Origin: SAR116 cluster bacterium
GTDB lineage: Bacteria > Pseudomonadota > Alphaproteobacteria > Puniceispirillales > Puniceispirillaceae
DNA: 64,000 nt
Direction: 5' to 3'
Assembly (NCBI GenBank): GCA_004212735.1
Contig: SHBD01000002.1
Span: forward strand, 1 to 64,000
Both the position numbers and the translations under genes were made by a program. Positions 18,874 through 28,082 of the stretch are shown here, one piece after another. Under the pieces are notes generated by a model that was not told the origin of the DNA, ran no database searches, and worked only from the letters and a program-made list of their open reading frames with translations. The first letter of the stretch is position 1. Each line of letters starts with the position of its first letter.

Positions 18874-20265
18874 TCAGATTTCCGGTCCAAACTCTTCAAG
18901 ATATTTCACAATCGCATCTGTAAGCCGCCCGGCCAGTTTGCGACGGTAGGGTTCGCGATTGAGGTTTGACTCATCTTCGCGGTTCGACAAAAACCCCATT
19001 TCGACCAGCACGGACGGCATGTCAGGAGCTTTTAACACGGCAAATCCGGCAAAACGATGGCCACGTTTGTCGCCCCCGGGCATATTTCTGATCTCTCGTA
19101 GAATTTTGCCGGCAAAATGTGTGGATTGGTTCATTGATTCACGTTGGAACATGCGCAGCAATTCATTTGCCGCCTCAGGGTCCTCAACGCCCAGATCCGG
19201 CCCGCCAATCAGGTCGGCTTTGTTCTCATTACGGGCCAATGCCGCCGCCTCTTTATCCGATGCGGTCTCGGAGAGGGTGAAAACGGACATGCCGTGTGCC
19301 GATTTCGACGCCGCAGAATCCGCATGCAGCGAGACAAAAAGGTCAGCATTCTGGACCCTAGCCAGCTTGATCCGTTGGCGCAGTTTGAGATATCTGTCAT
19401 CCTTGCGCGATAACACTGCCCTAATATGTCCGGTTGCCTGAAGTTGGCGAGCAAGTTCGATAGCAGCGGCAAGGGTGATGTCCTTTTCTTTTGTGCCCGC
19501 CCGCCCAATGGCACCCGGGTCCTTACCACCATGCCCCGCATCAATGAACACGACCCAACGATTTGGCCGTTTCATTGGTGCCGGGACCCCCACTGCCGGA
19601 TTGACCGTAACGGTCGGTTTTGTCTGCTTAGGCTTTGGCACGGGCGGCGTAATCGCCGAGGCCACCATTTTAGTTTCGGCGTCTACTGTTCGCTGGTCAT
19701 TCGTCAGATCAGCCCCGCCAAACTGGATCGGTTTGCTGTCACGCAACGCCGCAGCGGCCACCTGAAAGGCCGTCCTGCCATTATCTGCCATATCGATGAC
19801 GAGGCGATGCCCCCCCTTGTTTGGCGGCAGGGCAAAGGCCCGAAATGGCGCAGACGGCGAGTCAAGCTCGATGACAAGCCGCCCAATCCCGGGTTCCGGC
19901 TGGCCAAAGCGATAGGCAGTGGCCGGCGATCTGTCGAGGCGACCCTTTTTAGGCAAGGAGTCAATCTGCCAGCCAACATCGCGCATATCGATCACCAGCC
20001 TGTAAGGCGCACTGAGCAAAGACATCTTAACCGTCGCCGGGGTGTTGGTCTCTACAACCAGCCGGAGCGCCTGCTGGCCATCAACACTGACGGTTCCAAG
20101 CCGCAACGCGGTCAGTCCGTTACTATCAGAAGTGTTAGTGGTAGTGGCATCAGCGTGAGCAGTCACTGCCATACAGAGATGCAAAAGCAGAAGCACCAGC
20201 ATTGCGGATAGACACGCCAAACACCGGCCGGTCAAACGGGTCAATGTCCAGCCTTCGTTCCTCAT
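18874..20265 (-). CDS. amiC: N-acetylmuramoyl-L-alanine amidase, AmiC-like
   Basis: This zinc amidase cleaves the peptide stems from peptidoglycan, typically at cell separation. From the ATG at 20265 it begins with a signal peptide ending in VTAHADA. An AMIN domain (about residues 55-150), a proline/lysine linker and a C-terminal Amidase_3 domain follow. Zinc ligands are suggested by DAGHGGKDPG, SLHADS and the late VEMGFLSN glutamate. The frame continues upstream to a GTG at 20346, but that start would bury the signal peptide. The purine tract GGGAGG abuts the ATG, which is unusually close for a ribosome site. First gene of the amiC-mrcA-prfB set. Confidence 0.92.
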   Translation of the reverse strand: MRNEGWTLTRLTGRCLACLSAMLVLLLLHLCMAVTAHADATTTNTSDSNGLTALRLGTVSVDGQQALRLVVETNTPATVKMSLLSAPYRLVIDMRDVGWQIDSLPKKGRLDRSPATAYRFGQPEPGIGRLVIELDSPSAPFRAFALPPNKGGHRLVIDMADNGRTAFQVAAAALRDSKPIQFGGADLTNDQRTVDAETKMVASAITPPVPKPKQTKPTVTVNPAVGVPAPMKRPNRWVVFIDAGHGGKDPGAIGRAGTKEKDITLAAAIELARQLQATGHIRAVLSRKDDRYLKLRQRIKLARVQNADLFVSLHADSAASKSAHGMSVFTLSETASDKEAAALARNENKADLIGGPDLGVEDPEAANELLRMFQRESMNQSTHFAGKILREIRNMPGGDKRGHRFAGFAVLKAPDMPSVLVEMGFLSNREDESNLNREPYRRKLAGRLTDAIVKYLEEFGPEI

Positions 20266-20978
20266 CCTCCCATGGCCTTGGCCAGACTGCGGACATTCAG
20301 GGTATTTGTTGATAAGGCGTTCATCAAAAGGACTGAAACCACTCACTTTATGCTGATATCTGTCGCCAACACCCTACCGGATTAAACCCCGCTTCCAAAG
20401 CCCAGTTTTATTTTTTTATGGACGGTGACACGGTCGACCTTTTGTTGACAGAGAGGGGCATTGGTCCGTTACGGGCGCGGCAAAGCAGACCCCAGTCGCA
20501 GAAACCCAGCAGCAGAAACCCAACTGCAGAAGCCCAGCAGCAGAAGCTCAATCTGGAAAATCGCCGGAAAATTAAGGCGAATTGATTTTTAAAAACTATC
20601 CTTGTTGGCATTTGGGTTAATGAGTGTGTATAGTCGGGCCGTGGACGTGTTTCTGGTTTGTGAAAACCACGAACCAACACGCCTGACATTGAATTACCCG
20701 CTGGGTGGTTCGGCCCTTGCAGTTATGCCAGACGGAGTTTCCGTCCCGCGACTGACCAGATGAATGGGCCCGGCCAGCGAAAACCGACGAAACTCTAACA
20801 CCGGACCCACCGATGATTAACATAATGTCACAAGTGCAAACGAGAGCCCCGCGAAATGGCGGCTCGTCTTTGCCTGACATTCCGGCTGGCGTCCCGGTTT
20901 CACTGTACCTGTCGCGCGCGCAAATTTCTGCCGTAAATAACGGCGAAGATGCGTGCCTGACCGGAGAAAGACACCATA
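20266..20978. promoter_or_regulatory. amiC/rne divergent region and long rne leader
   Basis: About 710 nt separate the two divergent genes. A good sigma70-like promoter for rne is TTGGCA (20605-20610), an 18-nt spacer, and TATAGT (20629-20634). That leaves an untranslated leader of about 340 nt. Within it are an imperfect long hairpin around 20646-20681 (CGTGTT...AACACG, with an inner GGTT/AACC stem), a perfect hairpin GACGGA-GTT-TCCGTC at 20731-20745, and GCCGT-AAATA-ACGGC at 20931-20945, just before the ribosome site. RNase E mRNAs in other bacteria are autoregulated through their 5' leader, so these are candidates for such sensing. Confidence 0.6.
20499..20554. repeat. Four 14-bp tandem repeats upstream of rne
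   Basis: Four head-to-tail 14-bp units start with CAGAA: CAGAAACCCAGCAG, CAGAAACCCAACTG, CAGAAGCCCAGCAG and a diverged CAGAAGCTCAATCT. They lie about 50 bp upstream of the probable rne promoter -35 box and on the far side from amiC. The first three units differ by at most four positions. No coding frame uses them. They may be slippage-generated or a binding array. Confidence 0.85.
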
Positions 20979-23501
20979 ATGACAAAACGATTATTGATCG
21001 ATGCACGCCAGCCCGAAGAAACGCGGGTGGTGTTGCTAAGCGGCACCCGCATTGAGGATTTTGATTACGAGGCAAAAAACCGCAGACAATTAAAGGGAAA
21101 TGTATATTTGGCCAGGGTGACCCGGGTCGAGCCTTCCTTGCAGGCGGCATTCGTAGAATATGGCGGCAATCGCCAGGGATTCCTCGCATTTAGTGAAATC
21201 CACCCTGACTATTACCGGATCCCCGTTGAGGATCGCGAAGCGCTGATTGAAGCCGAAAATGCCGAAAATGCGGAGGATGAGTCCGAAGCCGAGGCCGATG
21301 GCGCACCGGAAACTGTTGGTGGTGACGGCCAGGACTATGATGATATCCGCCCGCGCCGACAGGTTCGCAAATACAAAATCCAAGAAGTGATTTCCCGCAA
21401 GCAGATCATGCTTGTGCAGGTGGTCAAGGAAGAGCGCGGCAACAAGGGGGCCGCATTGACTACATATCTGTCGCTGGCAGGTCGCTATTGCGTGCTGATG
21501 CCAAACTCAAGCAGAGGCGGTGGCGTCAGCCGAAAAATTACCAACATAGCTGACCGCAAGCGCCTCAAAACCGTTGTTGGCGGCCTAGATGTGCCGGCTG
21601 GCATGGCGGTGATCGTTCGCACTGCCGGTGCCAAGCGCACAAAGGCAGAGATCGCCCGAGATTATGCTTATCTGTCAAAATTGTGGGATGACATCCGCAG
21701 CCGCACGCTGGAGTCACAGGCACCATCGGTGATCCATGAAGAAGGAAACCTGATCAAACGCTCGATCCGCGATCTATACACAAGTGAGGTCGAGGAAATT
21801 CTGGTCGATGGCGAGGACGCCTACAAGACGGCACGGACGCACATGAAAATGTTGATCCCCAGCCATGTGAAAAAGGTCCAGAAATATGAGGGCGATCAGC
21901 CGGTTTTTCAGCGTTATGGCGCGGAAAACCAGATGGAGACGATCCACAGCCCACAGGTAACGCTGAAATCTGGTGGCTATCTGGTGATCAATCAGACCGA
22001 GGCGCTGGTCGCTGTCGATGTCAATTCCGGGCGGTCAACCCGGGAGCGCAACATCGAGGAAACCGCGCTGAAAACCAACCTTGAGGCAGCCGATGAATTG
22101 GCACGCCAACTGCGGTTGCGTGATCTGTCTGGCCTGATTGTCGTCGATTTCATCGATATGGAAGAAAACCGCAACCAGAACGCGGTTGAACGGCGGATGA
22201 AAGAGGCAATGCGCAATGACCGTGCCCGCATCCAAATCGGCTCGATCAGTCATTTCGGCCTGTTGGAGATGTCACGCCAGCGGCTGCGGTTGAGCTTTAA
22301 TGAATCAATTAGCAATCTGTGCCCACATTGTGAGGGAACAGGCCGCGTCCGTTCGATAGAAACTGCGGCCATGCAAATGCTGCGGATCATCGAGGAAGAA
22401 GCGCAGAAGGGCAAGATGGACGAATTGCATGTCACGATGCATCGCGACGTTGCCCTGTTCATCCTGAACCACAAGCGAACATCAGTGGCCGAGTTGGAGG
22501 CACGTTACGGCGTGCAGATCGTTCTGTCCTCGGACGACAGTCTGATCGCCCCTGATTACCGGGTTGAGCGTGTTGGCTGGCAAGGCAAAAAACCGCAGGC
22601 GGCCAACAATAACCGCCGAGCCAAGGCCGAGTCCAGCACCGCCAGTGCCGCCAGTGCCGAGAGTGATGGCGAAACAACGGATGCGGTCGCCAGCGAAGAG
22701 GACACGCCATCAGATGATGAGCAGCCAAAGCGGCGCAAGCGTGGCCGGCGGGGTGGCCGCAGGCGGCGGCGGCGCGGCGGCGAGGGTGACAACAATCAGA
22801 ACGGCGCACAGGCAACCGAATCCGATACACCAGCCGATGACACTGCCAAAGCGGCAGATCAGAATGATGGTGCCAGCGCACCTGATCAGGCCAGTGATGG
22901 TGACGCGGACGCAAAACCCGCCAAAGCCGCGCGCGGTGGGCGTGGACGTGGCCGCAGGGCGGTGAAGAGTGATGACACCGGCTCACAGGTTGAGGGTGAA
23001 ACCACTCAAAGTTCTGAGGCTGGTGGAAGTGGTGACAATGATGACAGTGGTGAGAGTGTTGTGGCAGATGCCAGCACTGCGCCAACCGATGCCGACACCG
23101 CAGGCGATGCCAAATCGGCAAAACCGAAAGGGCGAACCCGCAAGAAAGCAGCACCAAAAACAGCACCAGAAACTGCAGATAACGCAGATAACGATGTAGC
23201 AGTAGATGCGGCTGGGGGCGGTGAAGAAGATGCGCCGAAGCGAGCCCGCAAAAAAGCCCCCGCTGCGAAAACTGGCACCGCGAAAAAGGCGAAGAAGGCC
23301 GCTGCAAAGAAAACAGCGCGCAAGAAGGCGGCACCAAAGTCAGCTGCCGCCGACAGTGCTGGTGAGCGGGCACCCGTTACCAGTGAAAAAGTTGCAGACG
23401 AGACACAGCGTGCGCCAATCAGTTCGGCACCGCAGGATGTTATCGAGGTTGGTGAAGCCAAGCCCCAAGGCCGCAAACGCGGCTGGTGGAACCGCGGCTA
23501 G
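20979..23501 (+). CDS. rne: Ribonuclease E
   Basis: RNase E is the main endonuclease for mRNA decay and for rRNA and tRNA processing, and the scaffold of the degradosome. The 840 residues start with the RNase H-like and S1 regions (GNVYLARVTRVEPSLQAAF), the S1 part interrupted by an acidic insert at about 88-120. The catalytic core follows, with VAVDVNSG and VDFIDM carrying the metal-binding aspartates, and the zinc-link CPHCEGTG. From about residue 520 the protein is a disordered scaffold of acidic stretches and Arg/Lys runs (RRGGRRRRRRGG, several KKAA runs), ending in GRKRGWWNRG, a likely partner-binding tail. Its stop overlaps that of the convergent aminotransferase by 4 nt. Confidence 0.96.
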   Translation: MTKRLLIDARQPEETRVVLLSGTRIEDFDYEAKNRRQLKGNVYLARVTRVEPSLQAAFVEYGGNRQGFLAFSEIHPDYYRIPVEDREALIEAENAENAEDESEAEADGAPETVGGDGQDYDDIRPRRQVRKYKIQEVISRKQIMLVQVVKEERGNKGAALTTYLSLAGRYCVLMPNSSRGGGVSRKITNIADRKRLKTVVGGLDVPAGMAVIVRTAGAKRTKAEIARDYAYLSKLWDDIRSRTLESQAPSVIHEEGNLIKRSIRDLYTSEVEEILVDGEDAYKTARTHMKMLIPSHVKKVQKYEGDQPVFQRYGAENQMETIHSPQVTLKSGGYLVINQTEALVAVDVNSGRSTRERNIEETALKTNLEAADELARQLRLRDLSGLIVVDFIDMEENRNQNAVERRMKEAMRNDRARIQIGSISHFGLLEMSRQRLRLSFNESISNLCPHCEGTGRVRSIETAAMQMLRIIEEEAQKGKMDELHVTMHRDVALFILNHKRTSVAELEARYGVQIVLSSDDSLIAPDYRVERVGWQGKKPQAANNNRRAKAESSTASAASAESDGETTDAVASEEDTPSDDEQPKRRKRGRRGGRRRRRRGGEGDNNQNGAQATESDTPADDTAKAADQNDGASAPDQASDGDADAKPAKAARGGRGRGRRAVKSDDTGSQVEGETTQSSEAGGSGDNDDSGESVVADASTAPTDADTAGDAKSAKPKGRTRKKAAPKTAPETADNADNDVAVDAAGGGEEDAPKRARKKAPAAKTGTAKKAKKAAAKKTARKKAAPKSAAADSAGERAPVTSEKVADETQRAPISSAPQDVIEVGEAKPQGRKRGWWNRG

Positions 23502-24676
23502 AGACTTTTCAGATACGAAGGAAGCCAGCTGTTGATACGACGGCTGGCTTTTTTCATGTCCTCTGTGCTGCCGGCATATGATAGCCGCAAATGGCGATGC
23601 CCCAGCTCCTGATCAAAATCCACTCCAGAGGTGCAGGCGACATGCGCCTCTCGTAGCATGGCATTGGCAAAATCAAGCGAGTTCACAGCCGTTTTTGAGA
23701 GTTGCGTCAAATCGGCATAGATGTAAAACGCCCCGTCTGCAGGGGCCATATCGCCGAGAAATTCTGGCGGAAGTTCACGAAGCAGAACGTCACGGTTCTC
23801 GCGGTAACGCAGAACATTCTGGTCAAGAATGTCATAATCGTCAAAGGCCGCCATCGCGCCTTCCTGCATCGGGCGCGACGGCCCAATATACAGGTTCTGG
23901 GCCAGCCGCTCGGTTATTTCCAGCAGGTCATCGGGCAGAATCATCCAGCCAAGGCGCCAACCAGTCATGCAAAAATATTTGGAAAAGGAATTAACCACAA
24001 TGGCACTGTTGCTGTGCAGAAGGGCTGAGGTCGGCCGTGTATCAAAGGTCAAGCCATGATAAATCTCATCCATGATCAGGCGCACACCATTGGCGTCACA
24101 CCAGTGACAGATATGCTTTACGTCAGCATCACTCATCACCACACCGGTAGGGTTTGCCGGACTGGCCAACAATAACCCATCAGGCAGATTGCCCTCATTT
24201 GCCAGAGCCTCAAGCCGTGGCACCCACCCCTCAGCCGCGCGCGATGGCAGCAATAAAGGCTCCAGCCCAAGCGCCTTCATCACATTGCGGTAAGCAGGGT
24301 AACCCGGATTAGCGATAGCGATCCGGTCGCCTCGATCAAATGCCCCCAAAAAGGCAAGGGTAAACCCCAGGGATGAGCCAAGCGTCACGGCGATATTGGC
24401 TGGGTCAGGACGGCAATCATACCAATCTTCATAATGTGCGGCAATGCGTTGGCGCAGGGGCAACTCGCCAAAAGCCACGGAGTAGCCATGTGTTCGTGTT
24501 GTGCCAAGTGATGTTGTCAGCGCCCGCAGGACAGCAGGTGGTGGCGGTGTCGAGGGCTGGCCAACCTCCAGATGCACCAGATCAGCACCAGTCACTTCAA
24601 GCTCGCGTGTCGCGTTCATCATCTCCATTGCCAGAAACGGGGGAATGCGATTGGTTGTCGAAACTTTAATGGCCAT
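23498..24676 (-). CDS. Class I/II pyridoxal-phosphate aminotransferase
   Basis: This fold-type I aminotransferase (about 392 residues) belongs to the aspartate aminotransferase superfamily. Recognisable elements are HLEVGQPSTPPP, the YP pocket in NPGYPAYRN, ASPANPTG, DEIYHGLTF, the PLP lysine in NSFSKYFCMTGWRLGW, and the C-terminal HLRLSYAGS. The start ATG at 24676 has AGGTGG 9-10 nt upstream; the longer frame to 24796 lacks such a site. The amino donor and acceptor cannot be assigned. It is convergent with rne and divergent from the M48 protease gene. Confidence 0.9.
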   Translation of the reverse strand: MAIKVSTTNRIPPFLAMEMMNATRELEVTGADLVHLEVGQPSTPPPPAVLRALTTSLGTTRTHGYSVAFGELPLRQRIAAHYEDWYDCRPDPANIAVTLGSSLGFTLAFLGAFDRGDRIAIANPGYPAYRNVMKALGLEPLLLPSRAAEGWVPRLEALANEGNLPDGLLLASPANPTGVVMSDADVKHICHWCDANGVRLIMDEIYHGLTFDTRPTSALLHSNSAIVVNSFSKYFCMTGWRLGWMILPDDLLEITERLAQNLYIGPSRPMQEGAMAAFDDYDILDQNVLRYRENRDVLLRELPPEFLGDMAPADGAFYIYADLTQLSKTAVNSLDFANAMLREAHVACTSGVDFDQELGHRHLRLSYAGSTEDMKKASRRINSWLPSYLKSL

Positions 24677-24824
24677 CTGAAATACCACCTCGATCTTGTT
24701 CATAAAATAAAATATGCCGGCCAGCGGCGCGATGGAACGATCAGACGGGTGTTTAGCAAACTCGGAGTAAAAAGGCCACAGTTCCGCCAGATTCATGGGC
24801 TAGCGAAAACAGTGGGCACCCGAT

Positions 24825-26261
24825 ATGTTACGGCGTGTTAGCATCGGCAATGGGCGTGATCACAAGAGGGATAATGTCTTGAACAGACCGGCTTTCAATC
24901 CACACCCCGCAAAGGCGGCAAATCAAGCCCGCGTCATCGTGAGGCGATTGGTCTTGGCTGGTCTAGGACTTCTTGTCGGTCTCGGTGCCATCCTGCCTGC
25001 GCAGGCAAATATGATCCGCGACACCGAAATAGAGGCCGGGATTGACGAGCTGATCGCGCCCCTGATCCGCGTTGCCGGCTTTGCTCCGGGAGCGATTGAC
25101 GTCCGCATCATTCTGGACAACCGGATGAATGCCTTCGTGCAAAGCAAGCGCACGGTCTATATCAATTCCGGCCTGATTGAGAGCAGTGATGATCCTTTGC
25201 TGTTTTTGGGCGTGATGGCGCATGAGCTGGCGCATATCAAGGCCGGTCACGTGCAGCAGATTGATGAGACCCTGACCACTGCGGGAACCGCTGCCGCGCT
25301 GGCGACCATCGCCGCTGTGGCCATTGCCGCCGGGGGCCATGGTGATGCGGCCGCTGGTGTTCTGGTTGGCGGCACCGACCGCGCAAACCGTAACATTCTG
25401 TCATCGGTACGCCGGAACGAGGCAATTGCCGATGAGATTGGGCTGACACTTCTTGACGAAGCCGGTATTTCTGCCAATGGGTTGCGTGACATGATGGCCA
25501 GAATGGCGCGCCAACGTGCCCTACCCGAGTCGCGACAATCTCAGTATTACACAACCCATCCCGGCACTGCCCAGCGTTTGCAGACCTATCAGGACCATGT
25601 GAACAGCTCGCCGCACACCAACAACAAACCAGCGCCTGAGCTGGCAGAAAAATTCCGCCGGATCAGAGCCAAACTCCATGCCTGGACGGAGCGTCCACAG
25701 ACGGTACTGAACAGCGAAAGTGACGATCTTGAGTCCTATCTGCAAACCTATGCCCATGCCATTGCCGCCTATCGTCGTGGCGATCTGGATGGCGCGCTTG
25801 AACGGATCGACAGCCTGATCGAGGCGCAGCCAAAAGACCCCTATTTTCACGAATTCCGCGGCGACATTCTGATGTCGATGGCGCAACCCTCAGCCGCAGC
25901 AACAGCCTATGAGAACGCCATTAAATTGCGGCCGAACAGCCCGCAGATCGAGTTGCTTCTGGGGCGCGCGCTCATTGCGACTGGTGACAAGACACGCCTG
26001 CCACGCGCCATCGAGGTGATTACAAACGCGCGCAAGGCTGAGCCTGAATGGGCCTTTCTGCACCGCCAGCTTGGCATCGCCTACGGCAAGGCCGGACAAA
26101 TCAACCATGCCGACCTCAGCCTTGCGAATGAGGCCATTTTACGGGGTGATAGCATACGCGCAGTACAGCTCGCCAAACGCACACTAGGGCGCGGTGATCT
26201 TCCCGATACGCTGCGCAATCGGGCCAACGACATTATCTACCGCTACGAACTAAAGAACTGA
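24825..26261 (+). CDS. Periplasmic M48 metalloprotease with TPR repeats (BepA-like)
   Basis: This 478-residue zinc protease of the M48 family resembles BepA/YfgC, which maintains outer-membrane proteins. A long basic N terminus leads into a signal sequence (about 40-62, ending PAQANM). The zinc site is H133-E134-x2-H137 in MAHELAHIKAGH, with E198 in RNEAIADEIG as third ligand. From about residue 300 a set of TPR-like helices follows (AHAIAAYRRGDLDGALERI, PYFHEFRGDILMSMAQPSAA). The next gene, a DsbA-like protein, lies about 120 nt downstream on the same strand; both point to envelope quality control. Confidence 0.9.
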   Translation: MLRRVSIGNGRDHKRDNVLNRPAFNPHPAKAANQARVIVRRLVLAGLGLLVGLGAILPAQANMIRDTEIEAGIDELIAPLIRVAGFAPGAIDVRIILDNRMNAFVQSKRTVYINSGLIESSDDPLLFLGVMAHELAHIKAGHVQQIDETLTTAGTAAALATIAAVAIAAGGHGDAAAGVLVGGTDRANRNILSSVRRNEAIADEIGLTLLDEAGISANGLRDMMARMARQRALPESRQSQYYTTHPGTAQRLQTYQDHVNSSPHTNNKPAPELAEKFRRIRAKLHAWTERPQTVLNSESDDLESYLQTYAHAIAAYRRGDLDGALERIDSLIEAQPKDPYFHEFRGDILMSMAQPSAAATAYENAIKLRPNSPQIELLLGRALIATGDKTRLPRAIEVITNARKAEPEWAFLHRQLGIAYGKAGQINHADLSLANEAILRGDSIRAVQLAKRTLGRGDLPDTLRNRANDIIYRYELKN

Positions 26262-26384
26262 TAAAAAAACTGGCACGACATGGCGGATAATTGATGGCGA
26301 TTCTGCCGCTAGGCAAATCTGGTTGCGGTTGCTATAACGCGGTCCAGCATGAAACAGCCCCAATGGGCAAAAGGAACTCATAAG

Positions 26385-27095
26385 ATGCTTCGAATTTTCG
26401 GATTTATTGCCCTGATGATGATTTTGACCAACCCCGTGCACGCTGATCTCAAATCAGTCGACAAAACCAAACTGGATGAGATGATCCGCGTCTATATCGA
26501 GGAAAACCCCGAGGTGATCCGCAATGCGTTGCAGCAATTGGCCGAACGTGAGGATAAGGCGCAGAAAATGGCGGCACTGGCATTTCTGGAAATGTCCGAA
26601 GGCGATCCGGTGCTTGGCAATCCGGACGGCTCGCTGGTGATCTATGAATTCAGCGATTATAATTGTGGGTATTGTAAACGTGTGTTCGGGCCCATTCAGG
26701 AAGTTTTGGCTGAGGATGATGACATCCGCTTCGTGATCAAGGAGTTTCCAATCCTGGCGCAATCATCACTGTTCGCGGCACAGGCGGCAATAGCCACCCA
26801 GATACAGGGCGTGTTTCCGCAATACCACATCACCATGATGACCAATCCCGGGGCCATTTCAATGGACACAATTTTGGCTGCGGCACGTGATGCCGGCGCG
26901 GACATCGGCCAGTTGCAAAAAGACATGAATAGCGCCGAGACAGCCGCCGTGATCAACCGCACACGCATGTCTGCTGAACAATTGCAGATTTCCGGAACGC
27001 CCGGGCTTGTCATTGGTTCGACAATCATTCCCGGTGCCATCAGCGGTGATGAATTGCGCCGCCTGATCGCCGAGGAACGAGCCAAACGCGGATAA
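26385..27095 (+). CDS. DsbA-family thiol-disulfide oxidoreductase
   Basis: This secreted thioredoxin-fold protein (236 residues from the ATG at 26385) has a signal peptide ending at VHADL and a helical N-terminal extension. The active site is C94-G-Y-C97 in FSDYNCGYCKRV, and the cis-proline loop is SGTPGLVIG. The layout, with an N-terminal coiled segment before the DsbA domain, resembles the ScsC/BcfH/Com1 group, some of which are trimeric isomerases. AAGGA lies about 9 nt upstream of the chosen start; the earlier ATG at 26349 lacks one. aroQ follows 59 nt downstream. Confidence 0.92.
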   Translation: MLRIFGFIALMMILTNPVHADLKSVDKTKLDEMIRVYIEENPEVIRNALQQLAEREDKAQKMAALAFLEMSEGDPVLGNPDGSLVIYEFSDYNCGYCKRVFGPIQEVLAEDDDIRFVIKEFPILAQSSLFAAQAAIATQIQGVFPQYHITMMTNPGAISMDTILAAARDAGADIGQLQKDMNSAETAAVINRTRMSAEQLQISGTPGLVIGSTIIPGAISGDELRRLIAEERAKRG

Positions 27096-27154
27096 CAGGA
27101 GACCACGCGGCAAGCGCTGGCAATAAGCAGAAAAAGAGTGGTAGGGTTGGGTCG

Positions 27155-27604
27155 ATGCCTGAGACAGTAAAAATATTGGTGGTCAATGGCCCCAACTTGA
27201 ACATGTTGGGGACGCGTGAGCCGGAAACCTATGGGGCGATGACGCTTGACGCGATCGGCGATAAATGCCGGGCCGTCTGTAAAACGCATGGCTTTGATAT
27301 GGAATGGATGCAGTCAAATTCCGAGGCGGTCCTGATCGACACCATTCAGGCGGCCTGCAACAAATTTGACTGGATCATCGTTAATGGTGCCGGACTGACA
27401 CACACTTCGGTTGCGCTTCGCGATGCGCTGGCACTATTTACCGGCGGCGTTATCGAAGTGCATCTGTCGAACATCCACGCACGCGAGGAATTTCGCCACA
27501 CCTCGCTGATCACCGCCATTGCAAAAGGTGCCGTGATCGGCTTTGGCGCTAGTTCCTATACTATGGCCATCTCGGCAATTGCCGAGATGCAAGAGGAGTC
27601 CTGA
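27155..27604 (+). CDS. aroQ: 3-dehydroquinate dehydratase, type II
   Basis: This enzyme dehydrates 3-dehydroquinate to 3-dehydroshikimate in the shikimate pathway. The 149 residues carry the type II signature: NGPNLNMLGTREPETYG at the N terminus with the catalytic tyrosine, QSNSE, NGAGLTHTSVALRDAL, and EVHLSNIHAREEFRHTS with the catalytic histidine. It starts an aroQ-accB-accC run, accB beginning 4 nt after its stop. A second shikimate gene, aroC, lies far away at the right edge. Confidence 0.96.
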   Translation: MPETVKILVVNGPNLNMLGTREPETYGAMTLDAIGDKCRAVCKTHGFDMEWMQSNSEAVLIDTIQAACNKFDWIIVNGAGLTHTSVALRDALALFTGGVIEVHLSNIHAREEFRHTSLITAIAKGAVIGFGASSYTMAISAIAEMQEES

Positions 27605-27608
27605 GACG

Positions 27609-28082
27609 ATGGCAAAAGCCCCAAAGAACCCCGTTGAACCCGCCACTGAACTGGTCAAGGCTCTTGCCAACATTCTGGATGATGCCGGGCTTTCTGAACT
27701 GGAGTATGAGACAGATGACGTTGCCATTCGGCTGTCGCGTGTATCTGGTGCAGCGCCCGTCGCCGCCGTGGCACCGGTGGCCGCACCGGCAGCTGTCGCC
27801 GCGCCAGATACACAATCTGCCGAGGGCGCCGCTGATCTCAGCGCCCATCCAGGCGCGGTGATGTCACCGATGGTCGGAACCGCCTATATCTCGCCCGAAC
27901 CCGGCGCTCCAGCCTTTGTCGAGGAGGGCAGCACTGTCAAAAAGGGCCAGACATTGCTGATCGTCGAGGCAATGAAGGTGATGAACCCGATCACCGCTCC
28001 CCAAGATGGAACCGTCTCCAAAATCATGGTGAAAAATGCCCAGCCAATCGAATTCGGCGAAGTGCTGGTTGTGATCGAATAA
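27609..28082 (+). CDS. accB: Biotin carboxyl carrier protein of acetyl-CoA carboxylase
   Basis: AccB carries biotin between the carboxylase and transferase halves of acetyl-CoA carboxylase, the first step of fatty acid synthesis. The 157 residues have a helical N terminus, an Ala/Pro/Val-rich flexible linker (about 46-80), and a C-terminal biotinyl domain with the biotinylated lysine K123 in VEAMKVMN. The start at 27609 follows the aroQ stop by 4 nt. Its TAA shares one base with the accC ATG, so the two are translationally coupled. Confidence 0.97.
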   Translation: MAKAPKNPVEPATELVKALANILDDAGLSELEYETDDVAIRLSRVSGAAPVAAVAPVAAPAAVAAPDTQSAEGAADLSAHPGAVMSPMVGTAYISPEPGAPAFVEEGSTVKKGQTLLIVEAMKVMNPITAPQDGTVSKIMVKNAQPIEFGEVLVVIE

